DNA from: Cycas panzhihuaensis
Taxonomy: Eukaryota > Cycadophyta
Assembly: GCA_023213395.1 (NCBI GenBank)
Contig: CM041465.1
Coordinates: forward strand, 88,419,741 to 88,483,740
Direction: 5' to 3'
DNA length: 64,000 nucleotides
The position numbers and the translations under genes were made by a program. The notes under the pieces are model-generated. The model had not been told where the DNA came from. It saw only the letters and a list, made by a program, of their open reading frames with translations, and ran no database searches. Position 1 is the stretch's first letter. Each line of letters starts with the position of its first letter. This document shows, in pieces, positions 12,414 to 24,294 of this stretch.

Positions 12414-14931
12414 TGTTTCCCAGCTATTGGGAATGGACTCGAGACGCATCGACACAGGTTTGTTCAGGTATATGTTCTTACTTTTCTTACCTATGTTAAT
12501 TAAGGTGGTTTAGAGTAGTTTGATTGACATATGCCTGTCTATATGCATTCGTTTGACTGCCTGTCCATCATGCATGTGCCTAACGGCACCCTTCAGCCTA
12601 TGACGACTCACAGCGGGGGCATTCATCAGTGAATCGACACCGTATGGCGTACAACCACTCACGGTGTCTCCATGGTCTTCGGGATGCTTTCATGACTTGT
12701 TTATTCTTGTTACCACATGCCATTTATGTTGCAAATCCTTCCTAAGCCCGGTTTAACCCTTAGTTAGGGCTCTTTGCACCACTATGAGTACTTGCCTACT
12801 GCCTAGGCCTTCTCCTAATTGATGTATTTCATGCCTAGCTTTTGACTTCACCAAAAACCTGATTTTCAAGTTATATTTTTCTCTTTTTTGAATTTCGGGT
12901 CTGTACCGCGGTAAACTAGGCGGTACCGCGGAGTTTGCAGCGGTACCGCGGAGTTTGCCGCGGTACGACTGTTTAAAATTTAAAAAAGAGAAACCACGCG
13001 ACAGTGGCCGCATTTTTTCGTGGAACTGCCGCGTGGCTCCGTACGATTGGAGGCGCCCCAAGGCCCCCAACGTTCACTTGCTATGCCCAAGGCATAAAAG
13101 CCTTTTTCTTACTCATTTGCTTAATTCTTCACTTCATTTTTCAAGTTTTCTAGAGCAACTTCTCCACAAAGAGACAAGGCAAAGAAACAGTGAACAAGAG
13201 AACTTCTTCTACGAAGGGGAGAGGTGAAGTGGGCCATTACCGGTGGAGTTGCAGGCCATTCTTGCCCCCTCACGGAGCCCCATTGCAAGCACCACTCCTC
13301 TCCACAAATACCCAAAGCTTCAAGAGGTTTTCTTCACCAAAAGACCACCTCAAAGACCCATCTTCAAGCTCTCAACTTGCATGAAGCTCTACTCTTCTAC
13401 TCTCTTGCAAAGGACATTCAACACCACCTCTTGGACATTGCTTGGGTGCTCCTCCAAGTGGCCAAGCACCTACATGCACTTATTCTTCTCCATTCAAGGT
13501 ATTTATTGTCTCTTGTTGGTGCTTTTGCTTGTTTTCTTCATTGTTTTGCTTGCAAATTCTTTCCTCCCTTTTGCATGCACTTCCTTTGAGATTCTCTTGG
13601 CTGTTTGATGCAAGTAATCTTAGTAGTTGTGGCTTACTAGAGTGCTGCCCTAGGTTAGGCACATTTTCTTGTATTTCCTTGAAACCCATCCTCCCCCTCT
13701 TAGCCTCCTCTTTCGCCATTTTCTAAGCTAGCCGACATAAAGGGTTTTCACGAGGATTTGAGGGAGGTAGGCGGGGTTCCGTCCCCCATTGCCGTCCTTC
13801 TCCCCAAGGGTTCCGTCCCTTGTCCTCTCTCCCTTTAGCACCCGTGCTTTCTTAGGAAACGGAGCTAGGGAAGCCTTGGAGAGTTGGGTTGAGTTTCCCT
13901 ATTGGTGTAGGAAATTTGTTACTACGTGACTCATCTTGTTGCATGCTAGCACTGTTTTCCCTATACCCTGTGGAGACCTCTCGTGGGTGAGTTAGCCATC
14001 CCGAGGCTACACTCAATCCCATTTGGTGCGTTTTATGGTGTACGACGGTCCGCATATTTATCGCGCGGCCTTGTTTCATTTTCGCTACATGTTGGTGCTC
14101 AACTACATTTTTCTAGCTTAGTTGATTTCATTTTCAGTATATACATATATATCTTGTCGTGCTTCGTAGCCTCTCTCCCGAGAGGAGAGCGTTCTTTCTG
14201 TTTTGTGCAGGTCGCTTAAGAGGGAGTGGCGCGAGATCAACCTGCTGTTCTTGGAGTCGGCTCTGTGCAGTATTCTTCCCCCTTCTTGTTTTGAGCTTCA
14301 CTTTCCGTTCTTCCAGTTTATTTAGTCCTTGCATGCTCTCGGGGAGGTAAGTGAACCCCCTTCATTGTCTTCGATCGACGTTGCATGCACGGAGGACGGA
14401 GAGGAGGAGCGAACCGAGGAGGGAACTGCGTTTCTACTCGGGGCCGTATCCAGGTATTTTCCATGTATCTCTCGTATTTTCTTTATGCTTTTATGTCTCT
14501 TTGCATTTACTTTGATAGGTAAAGGAATATAAAAGAAAAAGGAAAAATAACTGTTTATTTTACATTTGCTTTCTCAGACATTTTATTACATTGCATAACG
14601 TAGTAGTAGAGGACCCATTTACCTGCACCCCTTAGCTGCACTTATACCATACCCTTTTACACATTTGGTTGGTTGCCCCCTCGTCGCCTTCTCGTTGCCC
14701 TGAGAAGCCGCGACGCGCGAGGTTCCTTTTCCCTTCCCGGCCATCCGAAGGGTAGGAAGGTCTCGCCTTGCACGGCCACCTGGAAGCAACCAGGCACCTT
14801 GCGATCCGTGCAGCGCTCCGGCGCACGGACGTCCTGCGAGGTATGATCCTCGCTTTCTAGCTTGCTTAGCATATTGTTTTTATGCCCTTCCCTGCTAGAC
14901 GTTGGGTCATTGCCCCGCGGAGAGCGTTTCA
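12414..14931 (+). mobile_element. Solo LTR, 2.5 kb, with perfect CATGG target duplication
   Basis: Begins TGTTTCCCAGC and ends GAGCGTTTCA; CATGG is present on both sides (12409-12413 and 14932-14936). GC and CpG content are visibly higher than in the surroundings, as expected for a young methylated insertion whose CpGs have not yet decayed. A TATA-like box (ggcataaaag, 13091-13100) suggests plus orientation, followed by a C/T-rich leader. I find no second LTR, primer site or coding domain inside, so a solo LTR left by LTR-LTR recombination fits best. The family was not identified. Confidence 0.75.
12903..12966 (+). repeat. Three 20-bp tandem units with GTACCGCGG core
   Basis: Units at 12903-12922, 12923-12942 and 12943-12962 plus a partial fourth. 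Units 2 and 3 read GTACCGCGGAGTTTGC(A/C)GCG. Joined units create the palindrome CCGCGGTACCGCGG. It lies about 130-190 bp upstream of the TATA-like box of the solo LTR, in the likely U3 enhancer position. Confidence 0.85.
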
Positions 14932-14936
14932 CATGG

Positions 14937-17044
14937 TACATCAGCGTCTGTCAAATTTTCTATATGCAAACTTGCTGAATTCTCCAGTAAATAATTCCAT
15001 ATTGGAACACCGCAACAAACTGTTGCTACCTTTAAGTAACCTTTAAATAAACTTTCTGCCAACTTGTTGCAATTCCTACAACCATCCACACAGGGTGCAC
15101 CGACACCAAATGCATGCATGGAGTTTCTCCTTCCAGAAATTGCATAATCAATTGTGAAGCACATAAAAGGCTATCATCACAGCCAATTATAGCTTTCACT
15201 CACCAAACCATCAATTTTTAAGGTGCAAGCTTGTAGCTTTCAAGATGTGATACTTTTACCATATTTTATTTCATGCACTTCTCACTTCAAAGTGGGTCCT
15301 TACAAAAAAAAACACATGTTACCAAATTGGGAACCATGCGAAACAAAGTACATGTCTGAAATATTACCAAAATATGCTTCAAAAAATGGGACCACCAGTT
15401 TGAAAAGAAGAGGGTAGATTCCAAATGATGCATAAACCACTGTCAAATAAGAAGAAATTGCCCTAAGAAGGCCAAAAAGTGTTTCACTCTTTTTGTCATA
15501 TGACCACTGACTGAAAGGTTAGAGGGCAGACTTCAAATGTTGTCCTATCTGATTAAATTAACATGGACTTCAGAAAACTTTTAATTTTGTTGGAAAGTTT
15601 CCACTGCCACTTTTTTCTTCACATTTCTACGTTTGTAATCTTCCACAGCATCTGTGTTGTCATTTCCTCTGTAAATTCACTGCATGATCTCTCCATAACC
15701 ACTATCTCATCCATCAAAAATGCCCACTACCAGTTCACGGGCAAAAGAAAGTGTTGGGTATCCAACAACTCCACTTTTAGTATTTTCTCTGGCTCCAAGG
15801 AATTGGCAAACTATGTAAAACACGACATCCTTCTATATAAAATCTAGCCAGAATCTGGACATGGCTTGACTTTATGGTTTCAATGATAGCAAGGCAAGTA
15901 CTAGTAATATGGTAAGTCAATCTGTGTGGTTGTCATGAACTGAATGCATAATTAACTAAAAATATCAATCAGACCTGCCAACTAAACTACAAAATGTTTA
16001 AGCTTTTCTCTTACATCATCCGTATGAGGATTTGATTCACAGATTTCCTCAATAACTTTGCTATCAAATCTGTTCATACTCTCTACGTGCATTTGAAAAA
16101 ACACATCTCCCAGCCACTTCATCTGATCAGAGCACCTTGTTTTCAGTAATGATTACCTGCCTTAGGCTCCAGAATTCATCCAGCATCCATAATGTGGCTC
16201 TTCTGTCCCACAACATTCATTCATCTTCATCTAAGAACCAAGTCAAGCAGACAGAATTGATCCAGCTTACATACAAGATTCATTTATGAATCCTCTGGAA
16301 TATCAAGTTCATTTGCTCTCTCCAAACCAATAATTTGTACAGGCTGTGAAGAAACAATTACTACTGTCACCTTCCCACAAAACTATGCCTATTATGGCTT
16401 CACACCATCTTTTTTGGCTCCGTGTGCAGGTGCCAATCACCTCTGGATATGCCTAACAAACAAAAACACAATTAATATGAGAAATATTCAATTCCAATGC
16501 TTGCCTTCATTCACATTCACACCATTTGCAACGACATCAGGGGAGATCTTTGCCATATATTCAACTTCCACTGCAGCTTTTCTTCTTTCAGTCTATGAAA
16601 ATATTTCTTCAATTGTCATGATGCAAATCTTTAAGAGAAAACTCAACAATTTACAAATGTCAAGCAGCTTAGACTCAAAACAAAATGTCCAATGATCATT
16701 ATGCCAACAAAGCTTGAGTTGTCAAACTCTTGAGTTGGCTCTAAATTGGAAAAGCCAGTCTTTGCTTTGCTTCACACCAAAGCACAACCAAAAAAATACT
16801 TGAGACAATTGAATTTGTGAAACCAATTGCTAAAAATTGGTGCATGCTTAATTTAGGGGCCACATGCATGTTTCAAAACACTGTTGTGTTGCTACTCTTC
16901 CAAATCCATTTGAAACTTGCAAATGGAACCTTTTAAATTATATACAATGAGAAGAAAACAAACATCTACCAATCACATAACATTCAATCCAAAATCCACC
17001 ATAAGCCTTACCCTATGAAGACCAAACCATAGGCTATGATACCA
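14937..17044. other. Non-coding interval
   Basis: Apart from the candidate ORF entering at 14937-15164, no coding family is recognised. Short open frames at 15563-15847 and 16414-16695 on the plus strand have no domain that I know. Confidence 0.5.
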
Positions 17045-17388
17045 TGTTAAAAATATTTCACAAAAAACCATGTCACCATGATAGAAAAAGAGGAAATATG
17101 TAGTAATTCAAAATATAAAGAAATTGGAGGAATGATCAATCTTGATCTATTGCATTAAAATAGGTATATATTTACAGAAATGATTCACCTCATAGAGAAC
17201 TAATGAGATTGGAGAATCTTTTTAAGGACCTATGAGAATACATGGGGATGTGAGCTATAATCACACAATTTAATAATGCTCACATATTAAGATGTCCGGA
17301 TGTGTGTATAAAAATTGAGATCTACATCACCAAATTATTACAATAATCATGGATTAACCATGGATTAAACATTATTTTTCAATAGACA
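17045..17388 (-). repeat. Copia-type LTR (minus), copy 2 of the dispersed repeat
   Basis: On the plus strand it starts TGTTAAAAATATTTC and ends near AGACA. Directly left is ggctatgatacca (17032-17044), the reverse complement of an initiator-Met primer-binding site (TGGTATCATAGCC), so this was the 5' LTR of a minus-strand element whose body has been lost or decayed beyond recognition. Confidence 0.65.
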
Positions 17389-17560
17389 TTAATAAAATAC
17401 TGTGAAATCTAGGTACAAAACTGCCTAAAATATAGGTAAAATTTTGGTTCAAATAAATTAACATTAAAGCTGGTTAATAAAGATCTTTCTTTTATTGAAG
17501 ACACAAGTTGCTTCTTTGGCTTGAGAAACCTCAGGTGAGGTGATAGGAATGTAAAATTGA

Positions 17561-17904
17561 TGTTAGCATGGCAGTTGTTTGTTAAGCCACTTGTTAATGT
17601 TAATGCGGTGGCTTAACTAATGTGATTAACGAAATGGTGCAAATTATGCAAAGAGTCGCAACCATTGTTGGTTGACACCTCTTGGAAGGATTATGAACAT
17701 CCTAGAGCCCTTGTATATTCATATCAATCAAGTGGTAATCAATGTGATCAATAGATCTTTGTAATGGGTTTTTTCTTGAAAGGGTTTCCCATGTAAATCC
17801 TATGTACTATACACCTATTTTCTATGTTTATCTTGATTGTTTGTTGTATATAGTAAAGATCTTGTGGATGTAAACATGTATGTGTTCATTCATGTTTCTT
17901 AACA
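17561..17904 (+). repeat. 5' LTR of copia D
   Basis: Starts TGTTAGCATG, ends TTTCTTAACA; partner at 22767-23110. Confidence 0.95.
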
Positions 17905-18729
17905 TGGTATTAGAGTTGTAGGGTCCTACATAGCTAAGGCCGGAGTTGGATGGAACGGTGAGATCATTAGTTGTCAGGTGATGCTGTCAAAACCCAAGAA
18001 TTTCTTGAGGACTTATCTTCTCCAATAACTTGCAAGAGCATGCATAGTGATCAATGGTAGTTGAGGAGGTGAAAAGCCATTTCTATGGAGTAAGTTAACT
18101 TGTTGGGGGTCATCCGAAGTTGGTTGTTGAACTGTGGCACTGTTTTAGACTAGCGGAGTATGTTCTGATGGAGGTTCAATAGTGGTGAAGATAGCCATTC
18201 GTCATACATGTAAGTTGGCTATTTTCTTAACAAAGCACCACTAAATTTAACATTGAAAATTACCATTTTACATCAACGAAGACAAATATCTTACTTGAGG
18301 ATGATATTGCATCCTGTAAAGGTGGTTTTTTGTCCTTATTAAGATTGTTGGGTAGTATTTGTGGCTGTACCGGGACGTGTTGGTGTGTATGGATGAGCGT
18401 TGAAGATAAGAAGCTTTGTGTAAATGTGGGGCCCCTCTATTTTGCATCGATAAGTGTGATTGTTGGCTGGAATAGGATCGGGAGCCTATTATATGTTTGG
18501 TTGGATTGCATAGGATCGTTTTTTTTTTAGTATTTTGAGAACAAAATTAAAGCCTGTTGGTGAAAGGTGGACAATTGGTGGGCAATTTTGGCTTACATAA
18601 CCATCGTTCAGTGTGCCCCAATGAGTGTGCCTGAGAAGGAGGTGATCACAGTGATGTGGGTATTGTCCAGAAGACTATAAGTCTAGTAGTTTGGTGATAT
18701 TAACTTGTTCTTGAAGCTCGTTCCTCAAG

Positions 18730-19490
18730 GTACATCGTTTGATGCTCAAAGTTATCTTTAATGGCAATAACTTCAACAAGTGGAAGGCTAACAAGGAGTT
18801 AATATGGATGGTGAATCAACTCTAGGCGATAACTAAGGCAAAAGTGGACACAATCCCACTTGACCATAAAGAAGGTGTATGACTTTAGGAGTAGTAGTTT
18901 ATGGCCGTCAAAATGTTGAAATTGTCACTAGCACCAGACCAAAGGGCCTTGGTTCATAACCTGGATCAGCCAGACGAAATATGGACAAAGTTGTGTGAAA
19001 CTTTTAAGAAGAAGAAGACGAATGGATGTCTGGCTTTAATGTTGGAGCTTTTCAATTCTATAATAGAAGATGAGACCAACATAAGTGCCTACTTGAATAA
19101 AGTCATTGACTTGAAGAACAAGCTAGAAGCGTTCAAGGCAAATTTGATTGATGATACATTGTTATTTGCGATAATCATGTCAAAATTGCCAACTGCTTTT
19201 GCCACTTTCGAGACCATCTATGGCAGAGATGAGGTAATGGAAAGCGCAACGTTTGATAGCATAAAAAATCTTATTCTAGCAAAGGACGCCAAGTTAAAAC
19301 ATCATGGGATGCTTGGAGGTTCCAAGTCAAGTCAGGCCTTAGTCATGAAGACGCAGAGGAGGGAGATTGTTCAGGAGGAGAAGTTCACACAAAAGTCTAG
19401 GGAAGAGTCTCGAGAGAAGAAGAAATTCATAGGCAAATGTAACTACTGCAAGAAGGAAGGCCACAGAGAAAAGAATAGTTAGTTCAAGAG
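18730..19490 (+). pseudogene. Copia D gag
   Basis: Capsid-like protein. The N-terminal part FNGNNFNKWKANKEL is interrupted by stops before 18901; the downstream frame 18901-19482 is open for 193 codons and carries MLKLSLAPDQRALVHNL, EIWTKLCETF (a UBN2-type gag core) and a zinc knuckle, CNYCKKEGHREKNS, in which the final Cys is now Ser and is followed at once by a stop. The knuckle would have bound the packaged RNA. Confidence 0.9.
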
Positions 19491-19863
19491 ATGAAACAAA
19501 CGCAAAGCTAGCCAAGATGATGAAGGGAAGAGCATAGCAACACACTGTGTTAGAGTGTCAGCCGAGTCAAGTTGGAAAGACTATTGGATATTGGACTCTG
19601 GAGTCCAGAAGCACATCTCTTTCCAGAAGCAAAACTTTGATGCATGGAGTGCAAATCATAGTGGTGCTGAGATTATCCTTGGAGATGCTCACGTGTTACC
19701 AGTTGAAGGTGTTGGCAATGTTTCCTTAGCAAGTGGTAAGTATAAACGGGTCTATTATGTGCCTAAGATGCGGTTGGATTTACTTTCAACTCGAGAAATC
19801 TGCCAACAAGAAATGAAGGTGGAACTTTATAAAGATAGATGTCTGATTAAGGATCCTAAATAG
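19490..19863 (+). pseudogene. Copia D aspartic protease
   Basis: Frame open from 19555 with WILDSGVQKHI, the pepsin-like DSG active site of copia protease (usual DSGA here DSGV), followed by GDAHVLPVEGVGNV and YVPKMRLDLLSTREI, the typical protease C-terminal half. It would have cut the Gag-Pol polyprotein. Ends at a TAG at 19861. Confidence 0.88.
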
Positions 19864-19899
19864 AATTTCTCTCTCATTGCTACTGGAAAGTTGGAGACA

Positions 19900-20800
19900 A
19901 TTTTTGGGTGTTTGAAAAGTTTCAATGCCAGAAGAAGTCCTATGCTTTTATTGCCAATGCAGATGATTTGAGTAAGTTATGGCATGATCACTTGGGTCAC
20001 CTTAATTATAGAAGCAACGCACTAGTGAAAAGGTTCAAAATGGTGGAAGGATTACCATCTGTTTCATGTTCAAACAATGTGTGTGAAGGGTGTATGTATG
20101 GGAAGCATCACCACTCCTTTTGCTTAGGACAATGCTTGGAGGGCCAAGGAGAAGCTTGAACTTGAGCATACAAATGTGATGGGACCACTCTCAAAGCCTT
20201 CAATATCCAGAGCTCGATATACCTTAGTGTTTGTAAACAACGACACCAAAAAGGCCTAGGTATATTTCTCGAAGAGCAAGTCAGAGGTGTTGATCATTTC
20301 CGTGATTGGAAAGCGAGTGTTGAAAATGAAAGTGATAAAAAGATAAAAACATTGAGAAGTGATAATGGCAAGGAATACGACAATCATGTGTTTAATCAGT
20401 TCTGTCGAGATCATGGTATAAAACGAGAGTTTACTGTTCTGTATGCCCACAACAAAATGGTGTTGCAGAAAGGAAAAATCGTACCTTGATGGAGATGGCA
20501 AGGTGTATGGTGCATTCAAAAAACTTGCCACCAATGTTTTGAACAGAAGTTGTTGCGACTATTGTTTATATTTTAAACAAGATAACCACTCAAGCAGTTC
20601 GAAGGATGACCCACGAAGAGAAATGGACCGGTCGTAAACCTGTCATTAGTCATTTAAAAACATTTGGGTGCATCGGATATGCACACATCCTAGACGACGG
20701 TCGCAAGAAGCTAGATCGCAAGAGTTTGAAGTGTATTTTTGTGGGGTATCTAATCAAAACAAATCTTACAAACTGTAGGATCCGCAAGGGAAAAGAAGTG
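19900..20800 (+). pseudogene. Copia D integrase
   Basis: The pre-integrase zinc-binding region reads LWHDHLGHLNYRSN and CEGCMYGKHH (19908-20130). The catalytic core is damaged: HTNVMGPL has Asn where the first catalytic Asp is expected and FVNND replaces FIDD; SDNGKEY keeps the second Asp; the region of the catalytic Glu is frame-shifted near 20450. The C-terminal part is seen as ISHLKTFGCIGYAHI and KCIFVGY. Could not catalyse integration. Confidence 0.88.
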
Positions 20801-21179
20801 TGATTAATCGGGATGTTAAATTTGATGAATCATCGACGTATCATGCTGAGAAGTTATCAGAAGAGCCTTCTTACCCCCCACTACTTCCGTTTCCAAATTC
20901 AACAGCTAAAGAGGACGATGAGCCAGTCATTGGAATTCAAGAGGACCGAGCAGAGCGAATAATAATAAGGAACCATCACACAAAGAAGTACCTATAGCAC
21001 TAGGTCCTTCTATACCATTATGGGCAAGGAAGACAATAGAGGATTTCAGAGTGGCGATGCAAACCCTTATTAATAACAGGAGAACAAGAAGTCAACATGT
21101 CAGTCGAACTCTGCTAGTAGACACCAACAACTCCAGTGATCCTATTTCGCATGACGAAACAACGAACAATCCATGATGG

Positions 21180-21910
21180 AGAGCCACAATGGAGGAGGAG
21201 TATGGCTCACTTATGAAGAATGTCACATGGGATTTGGTTCCACTACCTCCGACAAAGAACCTTATTGGATGCAAGTGGGTCTACAAGATAAAGTTCCCCT
21301 CTAATGGAGAGGTGGACAAGTGTAAGGCCAAGCTTATCGCTAAAGGGTTTAAGCAAAAAGAAGGAATTGATTATAAAGAGATATTTGCACCAGTCTCCAA
21401 GATAATGACGATCCAATTAATCATTTCATTAACAGTTGCATATGGTTGGAGTAACACCAAATGGACATTAAGTCTGTGTTTCTTAATGGAGATCTAAAAG
21501 AGGAGATTTACATATTGCAACCTCTGGGATTCATTAAGAAAAGCCAGGGGCATCTTATGTGACAATTGAAAAAGTCACTCTATGGCCTGAAACAAGCACC
21601 CTGTGCTTGGTATGAGAAGATCGATGCCAAGTTGAAGGAAGAAGGATTTGTTGTTTTAGATTTGGACCCGAATCTATACTATAAAAGGAGTAGGACCTCA
21701 ATAGTAGCTATTGTTTTGTACATGGATGATTTACTCATCAGAGGCAACAGTGATAAGACTATTGTCGGAGTCAAGTCCAATTTGGGAGCTACCTTTGATA
21801 TGACAAACCTCAGGCCACTTCACTACTTCTTGAGCATTCAAGTCAGGCAAATGGAAGATTGGATCATGTTGTTGCAGACAGTATGTGAAGAACCTATTGG
21901 AAAAATTTAG
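21180..21910 (+). pseudogene. Copia D reverse transcriptase
   Basis: [20 protein letters not shown] (21220) opens the RT; LKKSLYGLKQAPCAWYEKID follows and the polymerase box is YMDD at about 21718-21730, where copia usually has YVDD. Two frame changes near 21450-21560 split the domain into two open pieces (21189-21497, 21566-21910). Confidence 0.92.
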
Positions 21911-22625
21911 GATGCAAGATTGCAAGCCGTTTGCAACATCATGTGCCAAGGGTGCAAAGCTGCAGAAAGACATGGTCAAACCCTTTGTAGATGGAACAAT
22001 GTATCGTCAATTGGTAGGGAGTCTAATCTATTTGACTCATACCAGAACAAATATCGCCTATGTTATTGGATTAGTTTTCTAATATACGCAAAATCCTCAG
22101 GAACCACATTGGGTTGCAGCGAAGTGGATTCTGAAATACTTGAAGGGGACACTTAATCTTGGTCTCGAATACCTTCGTGGTGAAGAGATAAAGTTGTATG
22201 GCTACACTGATGCTGATTGGAGAGGAGACTCTAACGATCAAAAGTCCACTGCTAGATACATCTTTGGTGTCAATAATGGATTTATTTCATGGCAGTCAAA
22301 GAAGCAACAAATAGTGGCGTTATCTTTTACAGAGACAGAATATCAAGGACTCGATGCTAGTGCTAAAGAAGTTGTATGGTTGCAAGGTCTCTTTGAAGTT
22401 CTTGGAGTTTCAAATGGCCATCTAGTTATTTTTGTCGATAATCAAAGTACCATTCGCTTATCAAAGAATCCAAAGTTTCATGCTCGTACGAAGCGCATTA
22501 AGATACAACACCACTATATCCATGAACAGATCCAATTAGGGAAGTTGTAGGTCGACTATTGTCCAAACGAATATCAGTTTCCAAGCATTTTCACCAAAGC
22601 GCTTACTGAAGATCAATTTACAAAG
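21911..22625 (+). pseudogene. Copia D RNase H
   Basis: MYRQLVGSLIYLTHTRTNIA links RT to RNase H. The frame 22140-22550 is open and holds the expected acidic residues: YTDADWRGDS, FTETEYQGLD and FVDNQSTIRLSKN, ending HHYIHEQIQLG with the tail sequence KALTEDQF beyond a stop. This is one of the best-kept coding stretches in the window. Confidence 0.92.
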
Positions 22626-22766
22626 ATGCATATTAGATTGGGACTCACAGATGTTATTCTTGAGGGGGGATGCATCAACAAAGATAAAGAAGTAGGATAG
22701 TCCTAGCCTTCATGATAACACAACTACTGCAAGTTTTAGGTTCCCCACATTCACATTAAGGGGGGA

Positions 22767-23110
22767 TGTTAGCATGCCAATTGTTTGTTAAGCTATTTGT
22801 TAATGTTAATGTGGTGGTTTAACTAATGTGATTAACGAAATGGTGTGAGTTATGCAGAGAGTCATAACCCTTGTCGATTGACACCTCTTGGAAGGATTAT
22901 AAATATCCTAGAGCCCTTGGATATTCATATCAATCAAGTGGTAATCACTGTGATCAATAGATCTTTATGGTGGATTTTTTCGCGAAAGGGTTTCCCACGT
23001 AAATCCTATGTACCGTGCAACTGTTTTTTGTGCTTATCTTGATTGCTTGTTGTGTATGGTAAAGATTCTACGGATGCAAAGATGTATGCATTCATTCATG
23101 TTTCTTAACA
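22767..23110 (+). repeat. 3' LTR of copia D
   Basis: Starts TGTTAGCATG right after the polypurine tract, ends TTTCTTAACA; same length as the 5' LTR with scattered substitutions, many of them C/T and G/A as expected of methylated DNA. Confidence 0.95.
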
Positions 23111-24294
23111 ATTGCTATAGGGGGGTAACCAGAACATCCAACAACTTTCTCACCACTTTTTATCATTTTCCTGTTCTCGTCCAACCCCCCACCCCCAAAA
23201 TCAACTCCATTTCTTGTATATGTTGATTTGCACAAAATTTCTTTGCTCCTATGTGCATCTCACAAACTTCTCAGATTTGCATCAAAATTTAGCAAATTTG
23301 CATATTCTGGAAATTAGCAGAATTACACACTAAAACTTCATTGTTTTGAAATTTTAAGCAAAAAAAGTAAAAACAAGGAAATAAGTTGCCAAGTGTCTAC
23401 TACTTTAAACACACATAATTAGAAATTGCATATGTACGTACAACTATAGCAATAATAGAAAGTTGAATTTGAATTTCAATTATTTTAAGTTTAACAAGTC
23501 AAATTTGTCACTTAGCATCAGATCACAGAATGCCCATTATGAGTTAGAAAGAAAATTCAATGGTTATTTCAACATCTTCTTCCTATAATAGCACCCATAT
23601 AGCTATTGTACTTGAGAAAGAAGATGATCATTATTGTATGGAGAAGTTTGGTGAGTGGACAATGAAAAATCTTTCGTTCACAATTGTTTGAGTTCATGCA
23701 AACATGCTTTCTATAAGTTTTGAACCTCGAATGGCTGAGTTTATATTTCAATCCTTATAATATGGATGTACTTTAAGAGGAGATAATTATTATAATAGTT
23801 AGTTTATATTGGTGAGATCTTCATATTCCACTGCACCTCTTCAGGTGATGGATCATTTGGTATTCAACATGTGGTTAATGCTCCTAGAGAATTGAATCTA
23901 TGACTTCATTAGGGGAAAAAAAATTGTCAAACCATCTCCAATAAATAATCAACCTAAGGCAGTCCTAAAAGGGAAAAGCTAGGATAGAGGATTCACAATG
24001 GATTGGAAGAGAACTAAGTATCAGGAAGAAGGGCAACATCTAGTGGTGCAAGGACTTCAAGGCAAAAGAAGCACTTGGTAGAGAAATGGAAAACCCTGAG
24101 GATATAGGAGACACAAATTGCATAACATCTTGTAAAGTGTCATGGCATACCGAGCACCATGGATCATCTAATAGACCAACTAAAGGACTTGGTCACAAGA
24201 ATGCAAGAGAACATTTAAGAGAAGTTGAGTTTCAAGATGGCATGATATGGCCTCAACTGCAAATCTTAGTACCTGTTTCAATTACTACTATTAC
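23111..24294. other. Non-coding interval
   Basis: AT-rich; weak gag-like echoes may lie at 24000-24250 (polar, Lys/Glu-rich frames) but nothing I can name. Confidence 0.4.

Larger units (their letters stand above)
12303..15164 (-). pseudogene. Possible unknown ORF split by the solo LTR (112 codons when the insertion is ignored)
   Basis: Unrecognised. On the minus strand an ORF opens at 15164 (ATG), runs to the target duplication at 14932-14936 and, if one CATGG copy and the LTR are removed, continues in the same frame from 12413 to a TGA at 12303-12305. It is Cys-rich in its middle (APCVDGCRNC, VCCGVP). Three stop codons lie directly upstream of the ATG. A second frame across about 15013-15190 is also open. 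The chance of a random ORF of this length in a 64-kb window is not small, so this is only a candidate. Confidence 0.2.
17561..23110 (+). mobile_element. Near full-length Ty1/copia element D
   Basis: 5550 bp with two 344-bp LTRs. Primer-binding site TGGTATTAGAGTTG at 17905; polypurine tract ATTAAGGGGGGA at 22755-22766. Flanks ATTGA and ATTGC agree at four of five bases. The domain order gag, protease, integrase, RT, RNase H is the copia order. Many stops and frameshifts make it inactive, but all domains are present. Confidence 0.95.

Noticed and set aside
13224-13608. Overlapping 121-codon ORFs on the plus strand inside the solo LTR
   Set aside because: Two frames are open at once in C-rich sequence with no domain; a composition effect of the LTR leader.
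12414-14931. CpG-rich block as a CpG-island promoter or first exon of the response regulator
   Set aside because: Perfect CATGG duplication and TG...CA ends make it an insertion; its TATA-like box points away from the gene and no receiver exon is found in it.
11895-17388. One LTR element bounded by the two dispersed repeat copies
   Set aside because: No polypurine tract next to the left copy, no coding domains between and no target duplication; kept only as two repeats.
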